In this document: piece after piece, positions 54,137-62,968 of the stretch
Numbering within the stretch: the first letter of the stretch is position 1
Layout: every line of letters starts with the position of its first letter
NCBI GenBank assembly: GCA_903882935.1
Contig: CAIRZB010000027.1
Coordinates: 1 to 64,000, forward strand
DNA length: 64,000 nucleotides
Direction: 5' to 3'
Origin: an uncultured Parafilimonas sp.
Lineage (GTDB): Bacteria > Bacteroidota > Bacteroidia > Chitinophagales > Chitinophagaceae
The notes under the pieces: model-generated
The model's input: only the letters and a program-made list of their open reading frames with translations
What the model was told of the DNA's origin: nothing
Databases searched by the model: none
Translations under genes and position numbers: made by a program

Positions 54137-54976
54137 ATGAAGGCAAAATACGTTAACCCATTTACCGATTTTGGGTTCAAGAAAATTTTTGGGGAGGAGG
54201 CAAGCAAGCCTTTATTGCTTGATTTTTTAAACACTCTTTTGCCTGAACATACCAAAATTAAAGACCTATTATTTAAAAACACTGAACAGCTTAGCATTAT
54301 CAATGCTGACCGTAAAGCCATTTATGATATTTACTGCGAAAATGAGAAAGGCGAGAAATTTATAGTGGAGCTACAAAAGGCTAAGCAGAATTTTTTTAAA
54401 GAAAGAACTATCTATTATTCAACTTTCCCCATCCGCGAGCAGGCCGAAAAAGGGGAATGGAATTATAATTTAAAGGCTGTTTATTGTATTGGCATCTTAG
54501 ATTTTACGTTTGATGATTATGAGAGCAAAACGGAAAAGGGCGAAGTTATACACACAATAAAACTAAAAAACCAGCATGGCAAGACCTTTTACCATAAGCT
54601 AACTTACATATACCTTGAAATGCCAAATTTTGGCAAAGAGGAAAGTGAATTGACCACACGCCTTGACAAATGGTTGTTTTTTATTAAACACCTTGAGGAT
54701 TTTCAAGGCATCCCAGCTGTTTTTGTTGAGGAAGTAATTTTTGAAAAGGCATTTGAAAAGGCTGAATTGGCAAAATTTAACCAAACAGAAATGGACAGCT
54801 ACTAGAACAGCCTGAAAATTTATCGCGATTTAAAAGGGGTTATTGATACTGCCAAGATGGATGGGAAAGCAGAACGCAATATTGAAATAGCAAAAAATTT
54901 GACATTAGAGGGCATCCCAATGGAGATTATTGTAAAAGCAACAGGGCTTTCTGCAGAAGCGATAAGTAATTTGTAA
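54137..54976 (+). pseudogene. Rpn-family PD-(D/E)XK nuclease/transposase interrupted by an amber codon
   Basis: The frame opens with MKAKYVNPFTDFGFKKIFGEE, the hallmark of Rpn/PD-(D/E)XK family transposase proteins, and keeps the nuclease motif AIYDIYCENEKGEKFIVELQKA (core D and ExQ). A TAG at 54803-54805 ends it after 222 residues, but the same frame continues with NSLKIYRDLKGVIDTA and closes at TAA 54976, with the usual C-terminal region. A single CAG-to-TAG change would explain the break. The N-terminal fragment could still be made; full function is doubtful. Confidence 0.8.
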
Positions 54977-55070
54977 TGGCGATCATAACAAAGGTATGGC
55001 GGCATACAACAATCCATTAGTATAAAAAATATTCATAATTCATATCTCCTCCCTTTAAAGAGCTTTCGCC

Positions 55071-56702
55071 ATGCGCCTAACAATTTTAACCATCTGCCTT
55101 TTGGCATTTTTCTCCTGCACACCCAAGCAACAGGCCGACCTAATTATACACAACGCGCTGGTGTACACGGTAGACAGCAGTTTTAGCAACACGGAGGCCA
55201 TTGCTGTAAAAGACGGCAAAATACTTGCTTTGGGCAGCGGCGACAGCCTATTGAAAGTTTTTGATGCCAAAGAAATAGTGGATGCCAAGGGCCAGGCTAT
55301 TTACCCCGGTTTTATTGATGCCCATGCCCATTTTTTACAATACGGCCAAAGCCTGTTTACCGTTAATTTATATGGTTGTGCCAGCACCGAGGAAATGGTG
55401 GCCCGGGTGCAGAAATTTGCCGCCGAACACCCCGGCGAAGCCTGGATTACCGGCCGCGGTTGGGACCAAAACAAATTTCCGGGCAAGCAATTCCCCTCCA
55501 ATGAGCGGCTTAACCAATTGTTTCCAGATAAACCCGTGGTATTGGGCCGGGTAGATGGCCATGCCCTGTTGGTAAACAACAAGGCCTTAGGTTTAGCCGG
55601 CATAAAACCGGGGCAAACCCTTACCGGCGGTTCAGTTGAAACAAAAAATGGCGAACTTACCGGTATATTAATTGACAATGCCGAACGCCTAATGTTTGCC
55701 GTAATGCCCAAACCCACAAAAAATGATTACGCCAAATGGTTGGTAGCCGCCCAACAAAACTGCTTTGCGCAGGGGCTTACCACCATAACCGATTGCGGTT
55801 TGGGCTACAAAGATGTAGACGCCATTGATTCGTTGCAGCAGGAGGGTAAATTGGCCATGCGCTTATACGTTATGCTGAGTGATGCAAAAGATAATTACGA
55901 CCGCTTTTTGGCACGCGGACCCTACAAAACCAATAAGCTTTATGTGCGGGCCTTTAAGGTGTATGCCGATGGTGCCCTTGGCAGCCGCGGTGCCTGCCTG
56001 TTGCAGCCCTATAGCGATAAAAAGGCCTGGGGCGGCTTTTTGTTAAACACCCAAGCGCATTACGACTCTGTTGCAAACTTATTGGCAGGCACTAATTTTC
56101 AACTGTGTACCCATGCCATCGGTGACTCGGGCAACCGTATGATACTAACAGCTTACAATAAATACCTGCAGGGCAAAAATGATAAACGTTGGCGTATTGA
56201 ACATGCCCAAATTATTAACCCAGCGGATGTTAGCCTGTTTGGCAACGCCTCCGTCATCCCATCCGTGCAGCCAACCCATGCCACCAGCGATATGTATTGG
56301 GCGGGCGACAGGCTGGGGGCAGAAAGGTTAAAAGGCGGGTATGCATACAAACAGTTGCTACAACAAAACGGTTGGATTGCATTGGGCACTGATTTTCCTG
56401 TGGAAGATATTAGCCCTTTTAAAACATTTTTGGCGGCTGTTTTTAGGGTGGATGCAAAGGGATACCCAACGGGCGGTTTTCAAATGGAGAATGCGTTGAG
56501 CCGGGAAGAAACCATACGCGGCATGACGATATGGGCCGCCAAAGCGGATTTTTTAGAACAAGAAACCGGTAGCTTGGAAGTGGGCAAAGCGGCCGATTTT
56601 ATCATACTGGACAAAGACCTGATGAAAATACCTTGGAACGAGGTGCTGCAAACAAAAGTGGTGGCAACGTACTTGCAGGGGAAAAGAGTCCATGGGTCAT
56701 AG
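55071..56702 (+). CDS. YtcJ-like amidohydrolase family lipoprotein
   Basis: A 543-residue member of amidohydrolase family 3. A lipoprotein signal peptide ends LAFFS-Cys. Metal ligands are visible as PGFIDAHAHFLQYG, THAIGDSGNR, HAQIINPAD and GTDFPVED. YtcJ-type enzymes hydrolyse amides of unknown nature. The last four codons (VHGS) and the stop codon lie inside the 7-bp repeat array beginning at 56688, so the repeat has supplied the C-terminus. Confidence 0.9.
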   Translation: MRLTILTICLLAFFSCTPKQQADLIIHNALVYTVDSSFSNTEAIAVKDGKILALGSGDSLLKVFDAKEIVDAKGQAIYPGFIDAHAHFLQYGQSLFTVNLYGCASTEEMVARVQKFAAEHPGEAWITGRGWDQNKFPGKQFPSNERLNQLFPDKPVVLGRVDGHALLVNNKALGLAGIKPGQTLTGGSVETKNGELTGILIDNAERLMFAVMPKPTKNDYAKWLVAAQQNCFAQGLTTITDCGLGYKDVDAIDSLQQEGKLAMRLYVMLSDAKDNYDRFLARGPYKTNKLYVRAFKVYADGALGSRGACLLQPYSDKKAWGGFLLNTQAHYDSVANLLAGTNFQLCTHAIGDSGNRMILTAYNKYLQGKNDKRWRIEHAQIINPADVSLFGNASVIPSVQPTHATSDMYWAGDRLGAERLKGGYAYKQLLQQNGWIALGTDFPVEDISPFKTFLAAVFRVDAKGYPTGGFQMENALSREETIRGMTIWAAKADFLEQETGSLEVGKAADFIILDKDLMKIPWNEVLQTKVVATYLQGKRVHGS

Positions 56703-56822
56703 TCCATGGTTGATGGCCCATAGTCCATAGTAAAGCAACCACCGTGGGTGTTTCAGGGCGAGTAGTTTGCATTGTATTGCCATGGACAATCGACTATAGA
56801 TTATGGGCTATCGACTATAGAA
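56688..56822. repeat. second inverted array of the 7-bp repeat (GTCCATR)
   Basis: Six consecutive in-phase 7-base units of the GTCCATG/GCCCATA type (56688-56729) face six in-phase units of the reverse-complement type (CATGGAC/TATCGAC, 56781-56822), around a unique core of about 51 bases. The array overlaps the amidohydrolase stop codon and ends 7 bases before the gldA stop codon on the other strand. Same architecture as 2850-3084. Confidence 0.85.
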
Positions 56823-56828
56823 CAAACA

Positions 56829-57734
56829 CTACCCCTTTGTTAATTCCCTAAAAATATCTTCCAATTTATTGCCTTTGGTACCCAGGGATGTAATATCCAA
56901 ATTATGGCGGATGGAAAGCTCCAACAATTGCTTACGTGCTTCATCAATATTGCTGGTGGTTAGCTGCCAAGTGCCGTCGTTGGTTTGGTTGGCACCAGTA
57001 ATGGCGGGTAAGTTTTGTAATAATTGGGCATCTACTGGCGTTTTAAAGGCCACCTGTACAACATCCCCATGGTTGGCCTTTTGCAGGTTTGCCAGCAAGC
57101 TGTCGGCCACTATCTCGCCCTTGTTTATAATAATCACCCGGTCGCAAATGGCTTGTACCTCCTGCAATATATGGCTGGAGAAAAGCACGGTTTTGTTGGC
57201 TCCCTGCGCCTTAATCACATTCCTTATCTCAATAATCTGGTTGGGGTCAAGCCCGGTGGTAGGTTCGTCTAAAATAAGCACTTCGGGGTTATGCACCAAG
57301 GCTGCGGCAAGCCCCACGCGCTGTTTATATCCCTTAGACAATTGGCCGGTTTTCTTCCTGCTTTCCAAGGTTAGCCCCGTAAGGGCAATTACATCATCAA
57401 TGGCCTGCTTGCTATTTTTTATGTTGTGTACCCCTGCCACAAACTGTAGGTATTCCCGCACATACATATCGTAATACAATGGGTTGGCCTCAGCCAGGTA
57501 GCCTATGGTACGTTTAACCGCCAAAGGGTTTTCGTGTACATCCAACCCGCAAACGGTGGCATGGCCCGCATCGGGTGCCAAGTAACCGGTAATAATTTTC
57601 ATGGTGGTGCTTTTGCCCGCGCCATTTGGCCCAAGAAAACCCACTATCTCCCCTTTGTTTATCGAAAATGAAATATTATTTACTGCTTTTTGCGGGCCGT
57701 ATGTTTTTAATAACTGGCTAACCCTTATTGACAT
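56829..57734 (-). CDS. gldA: gliding-motility ABC transporter ATPase GldA
   Basis: A 301-residue ABC ATPase with [20 protein letters not shown] (Walker A), QLSKGYKQRVGLAAAL (signature) and VLILDEPTTGLDPNQ (Walker B). The GYLAEANPLYYDMYVREYLQFVAG block is typical of GldA, which with GldF and GldG forms an ABC complex needed for gliding motility in Flavobacterium. GldFG are not in this window, so motility cannot be concluded. A general ABC-2 role is the alternative. Confidence 0.88.
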   Translation of the reverse strand: MSIRVSQLLKTYGPQKAVNNISFSINKGEIVGFLGPNGAGKSTTMKIITGYLAPDAGHATVCGLDVHENPLAVKRTIGYLAEANPLYYDMYVREYLQFVAGVHNIKNSKQAIDDVIALTGLTLESRKKTGQLSKGYKQRVGLAAALVHNPEVLILDEPTTGLDPNQIIEIRNVIKAQGANKTVLFSSHILQEVQAICDRVIIINKGEIVADSLLANLQKANHGDVVQVAFKTPVDAQLLQNLPAITGANQTNDGTWQLTTSNIDEARKQLLELSIRHNLDITSLGTKGNKLEDIFRELTKG

Positions 57735-57791
57735 GCACTTTGTTTTTGCCCTAAAACGTTAAAAATTCAAATTACGGTATGCTATTGTTGG

Positions 57792-58067
57792 CTAAGTAAG
57801 CAGTTTAACAAAAATGAGGATGGTTGCTACTATATAAATAAAAATACTCATAAAGTTTTGCAAGCTCATTACAAAGCGCTCCGTGTTCGTTTCCGCCATA
57901 TCACGTTCCACAATGCTGTTCCAGCGGAAAATGTAGGATACGATGCCGATAACAGTACGTTCATAATTTCTTATAAAGGCCACCGTGAGCAGAATTTTAA
58001 AAACAACAAGGCACCCTAAAAATATAAGTGCGAGTTTATTGTAGTTTGCTAAAAAAAAGGCCCACAT
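57792..58067 (-). CDS. small membrane protein
   Basis: A 91-residue protein with two hydrophobic helices (about residues 11-31 and 67-89) separated by a charged loop (RWNSIVERDMAETNTERF). It lies 57 bases upstream of gldA on the same strand and could be cotranscribed. No family recognised. Confidence 0.65.
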   Translation of the reverse strand: MWAFFLANYNKLALIFLGCLVVFKILLTVAFIRNYERTVIGIVSYIFRWNSIVERDMAETNTERFVMSLQNFMSIFIYIVATILIFVKLLT

Positions 58068-58072
58068 ACTGT

Positions 58073-58309
58073 TTATTTATTTTTTTTGTTAAAATTTTGA
58101 CGATAAGGTGGGAACGGTTGAAAGCTAATCGCAGGCAAATATATTGTAAAAACCATAGGATTTGTTATTGTTAACATGCCAGCTTTTTCTTGCCGGGCAA
58201 CATGTAGTTTTAATCCATAATTCCTTGGCTGCTTGCCAATACCCAATAGTTGTACAATTTGATTACTTTTCAGATAAATTTGGCCAATAATTATTGTTGC
58301 CGCTTTCAT
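58073..58309 (-). CDS. small hypothetical protein, uncertain
   Basis: A 78-residue frame directly upstream of the small membrane protein (5-base gap), same strand. It begins MKAATIIIGQIYLKSNQ and ends in a basic tail. No family recognised and no strong coding evidence beyond its position; it could be a chance ORF. Confidence 0.3.
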   Translation of the reverse strand: MKAATIIIGQIYLKSNQIVQLLGIGKQPRNYGLKLHVARQEKAGMLTITNPMVFTIYLPAISFQPFPPYRQNFNKKNK

Positions 58310-58501
58310 GTGTTGCTATTTTACGCAGGGCAGGTACATAGCTTTTACCCATTGGGTACCCCTGCCATACCAATGCATTTGTACTGCTTTTGTTTAACAA
58401 TCAACCAAAAAACCCATAGCAATATTATACCTAATAATTAATTTACTGTTCAAATTTCCTTGCGGTACTGTATTTTTACGCCCTCTAAAAAACCGGTTGA
58501 C

Positions 58502-60418
58502 ATGTCATATCCTTATCAAATCAAGTCGCTTGAACAGTACCACGAAGCCTACGCGCAAAGTATTAAGAACCCCGAAAACTTTTGGGGAGATGTGGCAGGG
58601 CATTTTCAATGGCGCAGGCGCTGGGACAAGGTGTTGGATTGGAATTTTACGGAGCCCAAAATTGAGTGGTTTAAGGGTGCCAAGCTTAACATAACTGAGA
58701 ACTGTATTGACCGGCATTTGGAGAATTTTGGCAACCGGCCCGCCATTATATGGGAGCCTAACGACCCCGAGGAACACCACCGCATTATTACCTACCGCGA
58801 TTTATACAACAAGGTTTGCCAGTTTGCCAATGTGTTAAAAAACAACGGCGTTAAAAAAGGCGACCGCGTATGCATTTACATGGGTATGATACCCGAGCTG
58901 GCCATTGCCGTTTTGGCCTGCGCCCGTATTGGGGCGGTACACTCGGTAATTTTTGGCGGCTTTAGCGCCCAAAGCATATCCGACAGGTTGTACGATGCGC
59001 AAAGCGAATACATAATAACCTGCGACGGTGCCTACCGCGGTGCCAAGGATATACCGTTGAAAAGCGTAATTGACGATGCCCTTATTGGCAACCGTACCGT
59101 AAAACGCGTAATAGTTTGTACCCGCACAAGAACAGCGGTAAGTATGATAAAAGGCCGCGACGTGTGGTGGGAAGACGAGATAAAAAAAATTGAAACCCTT
59201 GGCATGACCGATTGCCCCGCCGAGGAAATGGATGCCGAGGACCCGCTGTTTATACTGTACACCTCCGGCTCAACCGGCAAACCCAAAGGCGTGGTGCATG
59301 CCAACGCCGGTTATATGGTGTACACCAACTACAGTTTTGTAAACGTGTTTCAATACCAGCCGGGCGACATACATTTTTGCACGGCCGATATTGGCTGGAT
59401 AACCGGCCACAGCTACATTGTATATGGCCCTTTAAGCGCGGGTGCCACCAGCTTAATGTTTGAAGGGGTGCCTACTTGGCCAGATGCCGGCCGTTTTTGG
59501 GAAATTATTGACAAGTTTAGCGTAAATATTTTATACACCGCCCCCACCGCCATACGCAGCCTGATGGGGTTTGGCCTGGGGCCGTTACAGGGCAAAAAGC
59601 TCAATTCATTAAAAGTGCTGGGTACCGTGGGCGAACCAATTAACGAAGAGGCTTGGCATTGGTATGATGAGCATATTGGCAACGGCAAATGCCCCATTGT
59701 TGATACTTGGTGGCAAACTGAAACCGGCGGCATACTCATATCAAACCTGGCTGGCATAACGCCATCCAGGCCAAGCTGGGCCACACTGCCCATGCCGGGC
59801 GTTGAACCCATATTGGTGGATGAAAACGGCAAAGAGGTTACGGGCGAAGGTGAGGTTTCGGGCAATTTGTGCATAAAATCGCCCTGGCCGTCTATCATCC
59901 GTACCACTTATGGCGACCATGACCGCTGTAAGAAAAATTATTTTAGCACCTACCCCGAATTGTATTTTACCGGCGACGGTGCCCTGCGCGATGCGGAAGG
60001 CAACTACCGCATAACCGGCCGCGTGGATGATGTGTTGAACGTTAGCGGCCACCGTATTGGCACTGCCGAGGTGGAAAATGCCATTAACATGCATGCCGGT
60101 GTGGTAGAAAGTGCCGTGGTGGGCTACCCGCACGATATTAAAGGGCAGGGCATTTATGCCTATGTTATCTACAACGGTACCCACGGCGACGAAGCCCTGC
60201 GCCGGAAGGATATACTGCAAACAGTTACCCGCATAATAGGCCCCATTGCCAAACCCGACAAAATACAATTTGTAAGCGGCCTGCCCAAAACACGCAGTGG
60301 CAAAATAATGCGCAGGATACTGCGTAAAATAGCCGAAGGCGAAACCGAAAACCTGGGTGACATCACCACTTTGTTAGACCCGGGCGTAGTGGAAGAAATT
60401 AAGAATGGGAAGATATAG
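58502..60418 (+). CDS. acs: acetyl-CoA synthetase
   Basis: A 638-residue AMP-forming acetyl-CoA synthetase. I chose the ATG at 58502 (MSYPYQIKS) because homologues start there. Motifs are YTSGSTGKPKGVVH (P-loop), TWWQTETGG, YFTGDGALRD, and the regulatory lysine in KTRSGKIMRR. It activates acetate for the TCA cycle or lipid synthesis. No acs-associated regulator is adjacent. An 8-bp degenerate tandem repeat starts right after its stop codon. Confidence 0.97.
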   Translation: MSYPYQIKSLEQYHEAYAQSIKNPENFWGDVAGHFQWRRRWDKVLDWNFTEPKIEWFKGAKLNITENCIDRHLENFGNRPAIIWEPNDPEEHHRIITYRDLYNKVCQFANVLKNNGVKKGDRVCIYMGMIPELAIAVLACARIGAVHSVIFGGFSAQSISDRLYDAQSEYIITCDGAYRGAKDIPLKSVIDDALIGNRTVKRVIVCTRTRTAVSMIKGRDVWWEDEIKKIETLGMTDCPAEEMDAEDPLFILYTSGSTGKPKGVVHANAGYMVYTNYSFVNVFQYQPGDIHFCTADIGWITGHSYIVYGPLSAGATSLMFEGVPTWPDAGRFWEIIDKFSVNILYTAPTAIRSLMGFGLGPLQGKKLNSLKVLGTVGEPINEEAWHWYDEHIGNGKCPIVDTWWQTETGGILISNLAGITPSRPSWATLPMPGVEPILVDENGKEVTGEGEVSGNLCIKSPWPSIIRTTYGDHDRCKKNYFSTYPELYFTGDGALRDAEGNYRITGRVDDVLNVSGHRIGTAEVENAINMHAGVVESAVVGYPHDIKGQGIYAYVIYNGTHGDEALRRKDILQTVTRIIGPIAKPDKIQFVSGLPKTRSGKIMRRILRKIAEGETENLGDITTLLDPGVVEEIKNGKI

Positions 60419-60482
60419 GGGGAGGTCGGGAAGACGGAAACTCAGGGAGTCAGAAAGACGGTAAGTTAGAAGGCTTGGAAGT
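60419..60482 (+). repeat. degenerate 8-bp tandem repeat after acs
   Basis: Eight consecutive 8-base units fitting roughly CRGRAAGT (for example CGGGAAGA at 60427-60434, CAGAAAGA at 60451-60458, CGGTAAGT at 60459-60466) begin on the first base after the acs stop codon. The period is exact although the sequence varies. It recalls the 7-bp arrays in being adjacent to a stop codon. Confidence 0.7.
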
Positions 60483-60491
60483 ACCTACAAA

Positions 60492-60571
60492 GCCCTTAAA
60501 GGGCGACATCTGTTAGCGAAGGGTGAAGCCCATCGGAAAAGTGTAAAAATGTTAAAAAGCCCTGAATGGGC
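60492..60571. repeat. two copies of a GCCC-N5-GGGC palindrome
   Basis: AAAGCCCTTAAAGGGC with a trailing GACAT (60489-60509) and AAAGCCCTGAATGGGC with a trailing GGCAT (60556-60576) share the plan AAAGCCC-N5-GGGCGnCAT. A third relative is at 61591-61609. They look like a small dispersed intergenic element rather than terminators, since no T-run follows. Confidence 0.6.
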
Positions 60572-60627
60572 GGCATACAATAGCATGTGATTGTTTGCGA
60601 ACGTTGCGCGTAATTCTAAGAAAGTGT

Positions 60628-61254
60628 ATGCTTAAACTCCTTACTATCTTTCTTGTGCTGCCCGGCGGTTTTTTATTTGCGCAGTCAAATAAAATTGAGA
60701 TTTATCTTGTAAAACCAAATCTTCCTATTCAAGGCGACTTGTCAGGCTATTTTAAGCCCCGAATGGAAGATTTAGAATCTATCCCATTTATAGCTGACGC
60801 TGATATAAAAGGTTATAGGGTTATAGAGGATACTTTTCGAATGTCTGCAAAGCGGCTGGAATTAACAGATGGAACCGTATCACCCGCTGCCAGTGATTCC
60901 GCATGGATGGTTGCTTTTTTACATGAAGACACGACCACTGTAAGTGTGGTACATAGTACGCATGTTATAGAGATTGACTCTTCGGCTTCGTCAAAACAAA
61001 ACGCCCTTCATCCGCCGCTTCCTTTCGGAGTAAGATTTGCGGTAGTTGTTAACCGCCAAGTTATTTATGGCGGCTACTTTTGGAATGTTTTTTCGTCTTT
61101 CGGCTGTCACTGGGTATGTGCATTTGAGTTAGGAAACGAAATAAGAATATATAGAAAAATGCCGGACTATTGGGTTGAAACAAAAGAAAACGACCCTCGC
61201 CAAAATGATTTGCTTTTTACTTGCCTTCGCAAAACAAAACGGTTAAGGAAATGA
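60628..61254 (+). CDS. hypothetical exported protein
   Basis: A 208-residue protein. I chose the ATG at 60628, opening a signal peptide (MLKLLTIFLVLPGGFLFAQ). The mature part is about equally strand- and loop-rich with YGGYFWNVFSSFGCHWVCAFEL near the C-terminus; two cysteines there could pair. No family recognised. Base composition is a little more AT-rich than that of the neighbours, and the flanks are repeats, so it may be an acquired gene (weak inference). Confidence 0.62.
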   Translation: MLKLLTIFLVLPGGFLFAQSNKIEIYLVKPNLPIQGDLSGYFKPRMEDLESIPFIADADIKGYRVIEDTFRMSAKRLELTDGTVSPAASDSAWMVAFLHEDTTTVSVVHSTHVIEIDSSASSKQNALHPPLPFGVRFAVVVNRQVIYGGYFWNVFSSFGCHWVCAFELGNEIRIYRKMPDYWVETKENDPRQNDLLFTCLRKTKRLRK

Positions 61255-61522
61255 AATCCACGCATTTTGGCATTATGTTAGCGCCGTTGCGCGAAACGCG
61301 GGAACAATGTTTACCGTTTTCCCTGAACGCCCAACGGGGTTCAACAATCCCTATGTATACCCGCCATGCATAATTACTTTGCAAAAAACTATAAAAAAAT
61401 GGGCTGTTTGTGATTTTTCACATTGTGCAACAATATGGTAAGCCTTTACTTTATCGCTGTTTAGCACATTGCCCTTTTTTCAACATTATTTACCCTACTC
61501 GCAATGCTCTTCAAAAAACAAA

Positions 61523-61553
61523 CCCGCTTGGCGTTTTGCCAGGCGGGCTTTTT
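61523..61553. terminator. intrinsic terminator in the 61255-61692 gap
   Basis: A 10-bp stem (CCCGCTTGGC at 61523-61532 with 61538-61547, one G-T pair) and 5-base loop is followed by CTTTTTA; an A-run before the stem makes it usable on the minus strand too. It is 268 bases past the nearest plus-strand stop codon (61254). The rest of this 438-base gap shows no coding-like stretch or tRNA; it could contain a small RNA ending here, which I cannot confirm. Confidence 0.65.
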
Positions 61554-61593
61554 ATTGATGGGTAAAACCGCATCGTACTGCCCTACAAACAAA

Positions 61594-61605
61594 GCCCCGC
61601 AGGGC
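61594..61605. repeat. third GCCC-GGGC palindrome
   Basis: AAAGCCCCGCAGGGC followed by ACAT has the same plan as the two copies at 60492-60571, with a shorter loop. Upstream of the cytochrome lipoprotein gene. Confidence 0.5.
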
Positions 61606-61692
61606 ACATTATTGGGTATGGCTAAATAATTATTACCGTCTTTGAAACGATTGGATATAAGCGTTAGTCATATTTTGAAACCTTTCTACATT

Positions 61693-62046
61693 ATGAACCG
61701 TGCATTCGCTACGCCGCTCCTTCTTTTTATTTCATCCGTGGTTATTTATTCCGCTTGCAGCAACAGCAAAGTAGTCGATACGCCATCAGATACCCCTTAT
61801 TTTCCAAAAGTAAAAGCCATCATAACGGCCAATTGCATCAGCTGCCACCAACCGGGCGGCCAAGGCATGCCTTTGTTTTTTACAAGCGACAGTAGTATCG
61901 TGGCCAACGCAGCACTTATTAAAGCCGCCGTAATTGACCCTGTAAGCCCCCGTAACAAACGTATGCCATTGGGCAGCAGCCTGCTGCCGGCCGATACCAC
62001 CATTATTGGCAGGTGGTTTGCCAAAGGCGGCAAGGCAACAGATTAG
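61693..62046 (+). CDS. small c-type cytochrome lipoprotein
   Basis: A 117-residue protein. I chose the ATG at 61693, which opens a lipoprotein signal peptide ending IYSA-Cys22. One covalent heme motif is present, CISCH (Cys48, Cys51, His52), in the context VKAIITANCISCHQPGG, the style of planctomycete-type cytochrome C domains. A Met in NKRMPLG may be the distal ligand (inference). It is probably a periplasmic electron carrier. No redox partner is adjacent. Confidence 0.8.
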   Translation: MNRAFATPLLLFISSVVIYSACSNSKVVDTPSDTPYFPKVKAIITANCISCHQPGGQGMPLFFTSDSSIVANAALIKAAVIDPVSPRNKRMPLGSSLLPADTTIIGRWFAKGGKATD

Positions 62047-62156
62047 TTGAAACAACTCGTTTTTCGAGATGTTCCAAAGGGCAACGCACAATTGATAATG
62101 GCCCTAACGCATTGGCACTTAAATGATGTAAGAAAATAAAAACATTCTTGTGCAGC

Positions 62157-62195
62157 ACAGCCGCTGAGTGTAAAAGCCCAGTGGCTGTTTTGTTT
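62157..62195 (+). terminator. terminator-like hairpin after the cytochrome gene
   Basis: A 10-bp stem (ACAGCCGCTG at 62157-62166 with 62179-62188, one G-T pair) is followed by TTTTGTTTG. It lies about 110 bases past the cytochrome stop codon. Confidence 0.5.
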
Positions 62196-62381
62196 GATAA
62201 TGAACTAGGCACACATGTAATTGGTAGCTGGTGTTACCGGCTGAATTGTGTACTTTAGTGTGTGATGAAGAATAGCGAACATTACCGTTGGGCAATTTGC
62301 CCATAGGCTGTAGCATAACTGCAAATCGGTCGCTGGTTTTTTAACGCCTTATAAAGAATAGTAATTAACAACGCAAAGCAG

Positions 62382-62543
62382 ATGCCTTTTAGTAAGCCTG
62401 AAATTACTCAACAGGTAGCTTTTTTGCAGCGCATGGCGAAGAATTTGCTTCGGCCGGGCCAACGCATAATGCGCCAGGCTAACTGACCCATGGCGAAAAA
62501 CGAAATGCTGGGGCAAACCTACCAGCAAAGCGGTATTCGCTAA
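62382..62543 (+). other. possible decayed coding remnant in a 588-base gap
   Basis: Between 62047 and 62634 no clear gene is present. One frame starting at ATG 62382 reads 34 codons (ITQQVAFLQRMAKNLL in the middle), meets TGA at 62484, and continues in the same frame for 18 codons to TAA 62543. The reading is not clearly protein-like and may be chance. Confidence 0.2.
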
Positions 62544-62634
62544 TAAAAGGTGTAAATAGGGTGGGTTAGCCGGTTAAAACACCAATTTTTATATAACTGA
62601 TCATTTGCAATTTGCATATCATAAAACCAAAACC

Positions 62635-62958
62635 ATGGCTACAAACTTTCATTTTGAAATAACTGTACCTTCCGGTGCTGCTATTACGCTTATCAACATA
62701 AATGGCACCGAGATAAAAAGTGACGAGCTGGCAGCACTTGGCCAGCGCGCTGAAAACAACATTATAAAAGGAGACAAGCTCGTACTTGTTCCGGTTGAAA
62801 CAATTCTCTTTATCGTCGAGGCCGTTGGGGAACCCAACCTTGAAATTGCCGCCGTACTTAATTTTTTTGGCAAAACAGTTACGCTTGACCCCGATAAATT
62901 CCAGATTGGCAACAATCGCCGAGGCCAGTTAACCCTTACAAATGTTATACTCCCTTAA
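62635..62958 (+). CDS. small hypothetical protein upstream of a secreted protein
   Basis: A 107-residue protein without a signal peptide, starting at ATG 62635. It alternates short strands (NFHFEITVPSGAAITLININGTEI, core ITVPSG and ININGT) with acidic stretches, suggesting a small beta domain. The next gene starts 10 bases downstream, so the two are one unit. No family recognised. Confidence 0.65.
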   Translation: MATNFHFEITVPSGAAITLININGTEIKSDELAALGQRAENNIIKGDKLVLVPVETILFIVEAVGEPNLEIAAVLNFFGKTVTLDPDKFQIGNNRRGQLTLTNVILP

Positions 62959-62968
62959 CCCAAATACA

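Noticed and set aside
61320-61360. tRNA gene suggested by a GGTTCAA-like T-loop
   Set aside because: No acceptor stem, anticodon arm or D-arm can be built around it.
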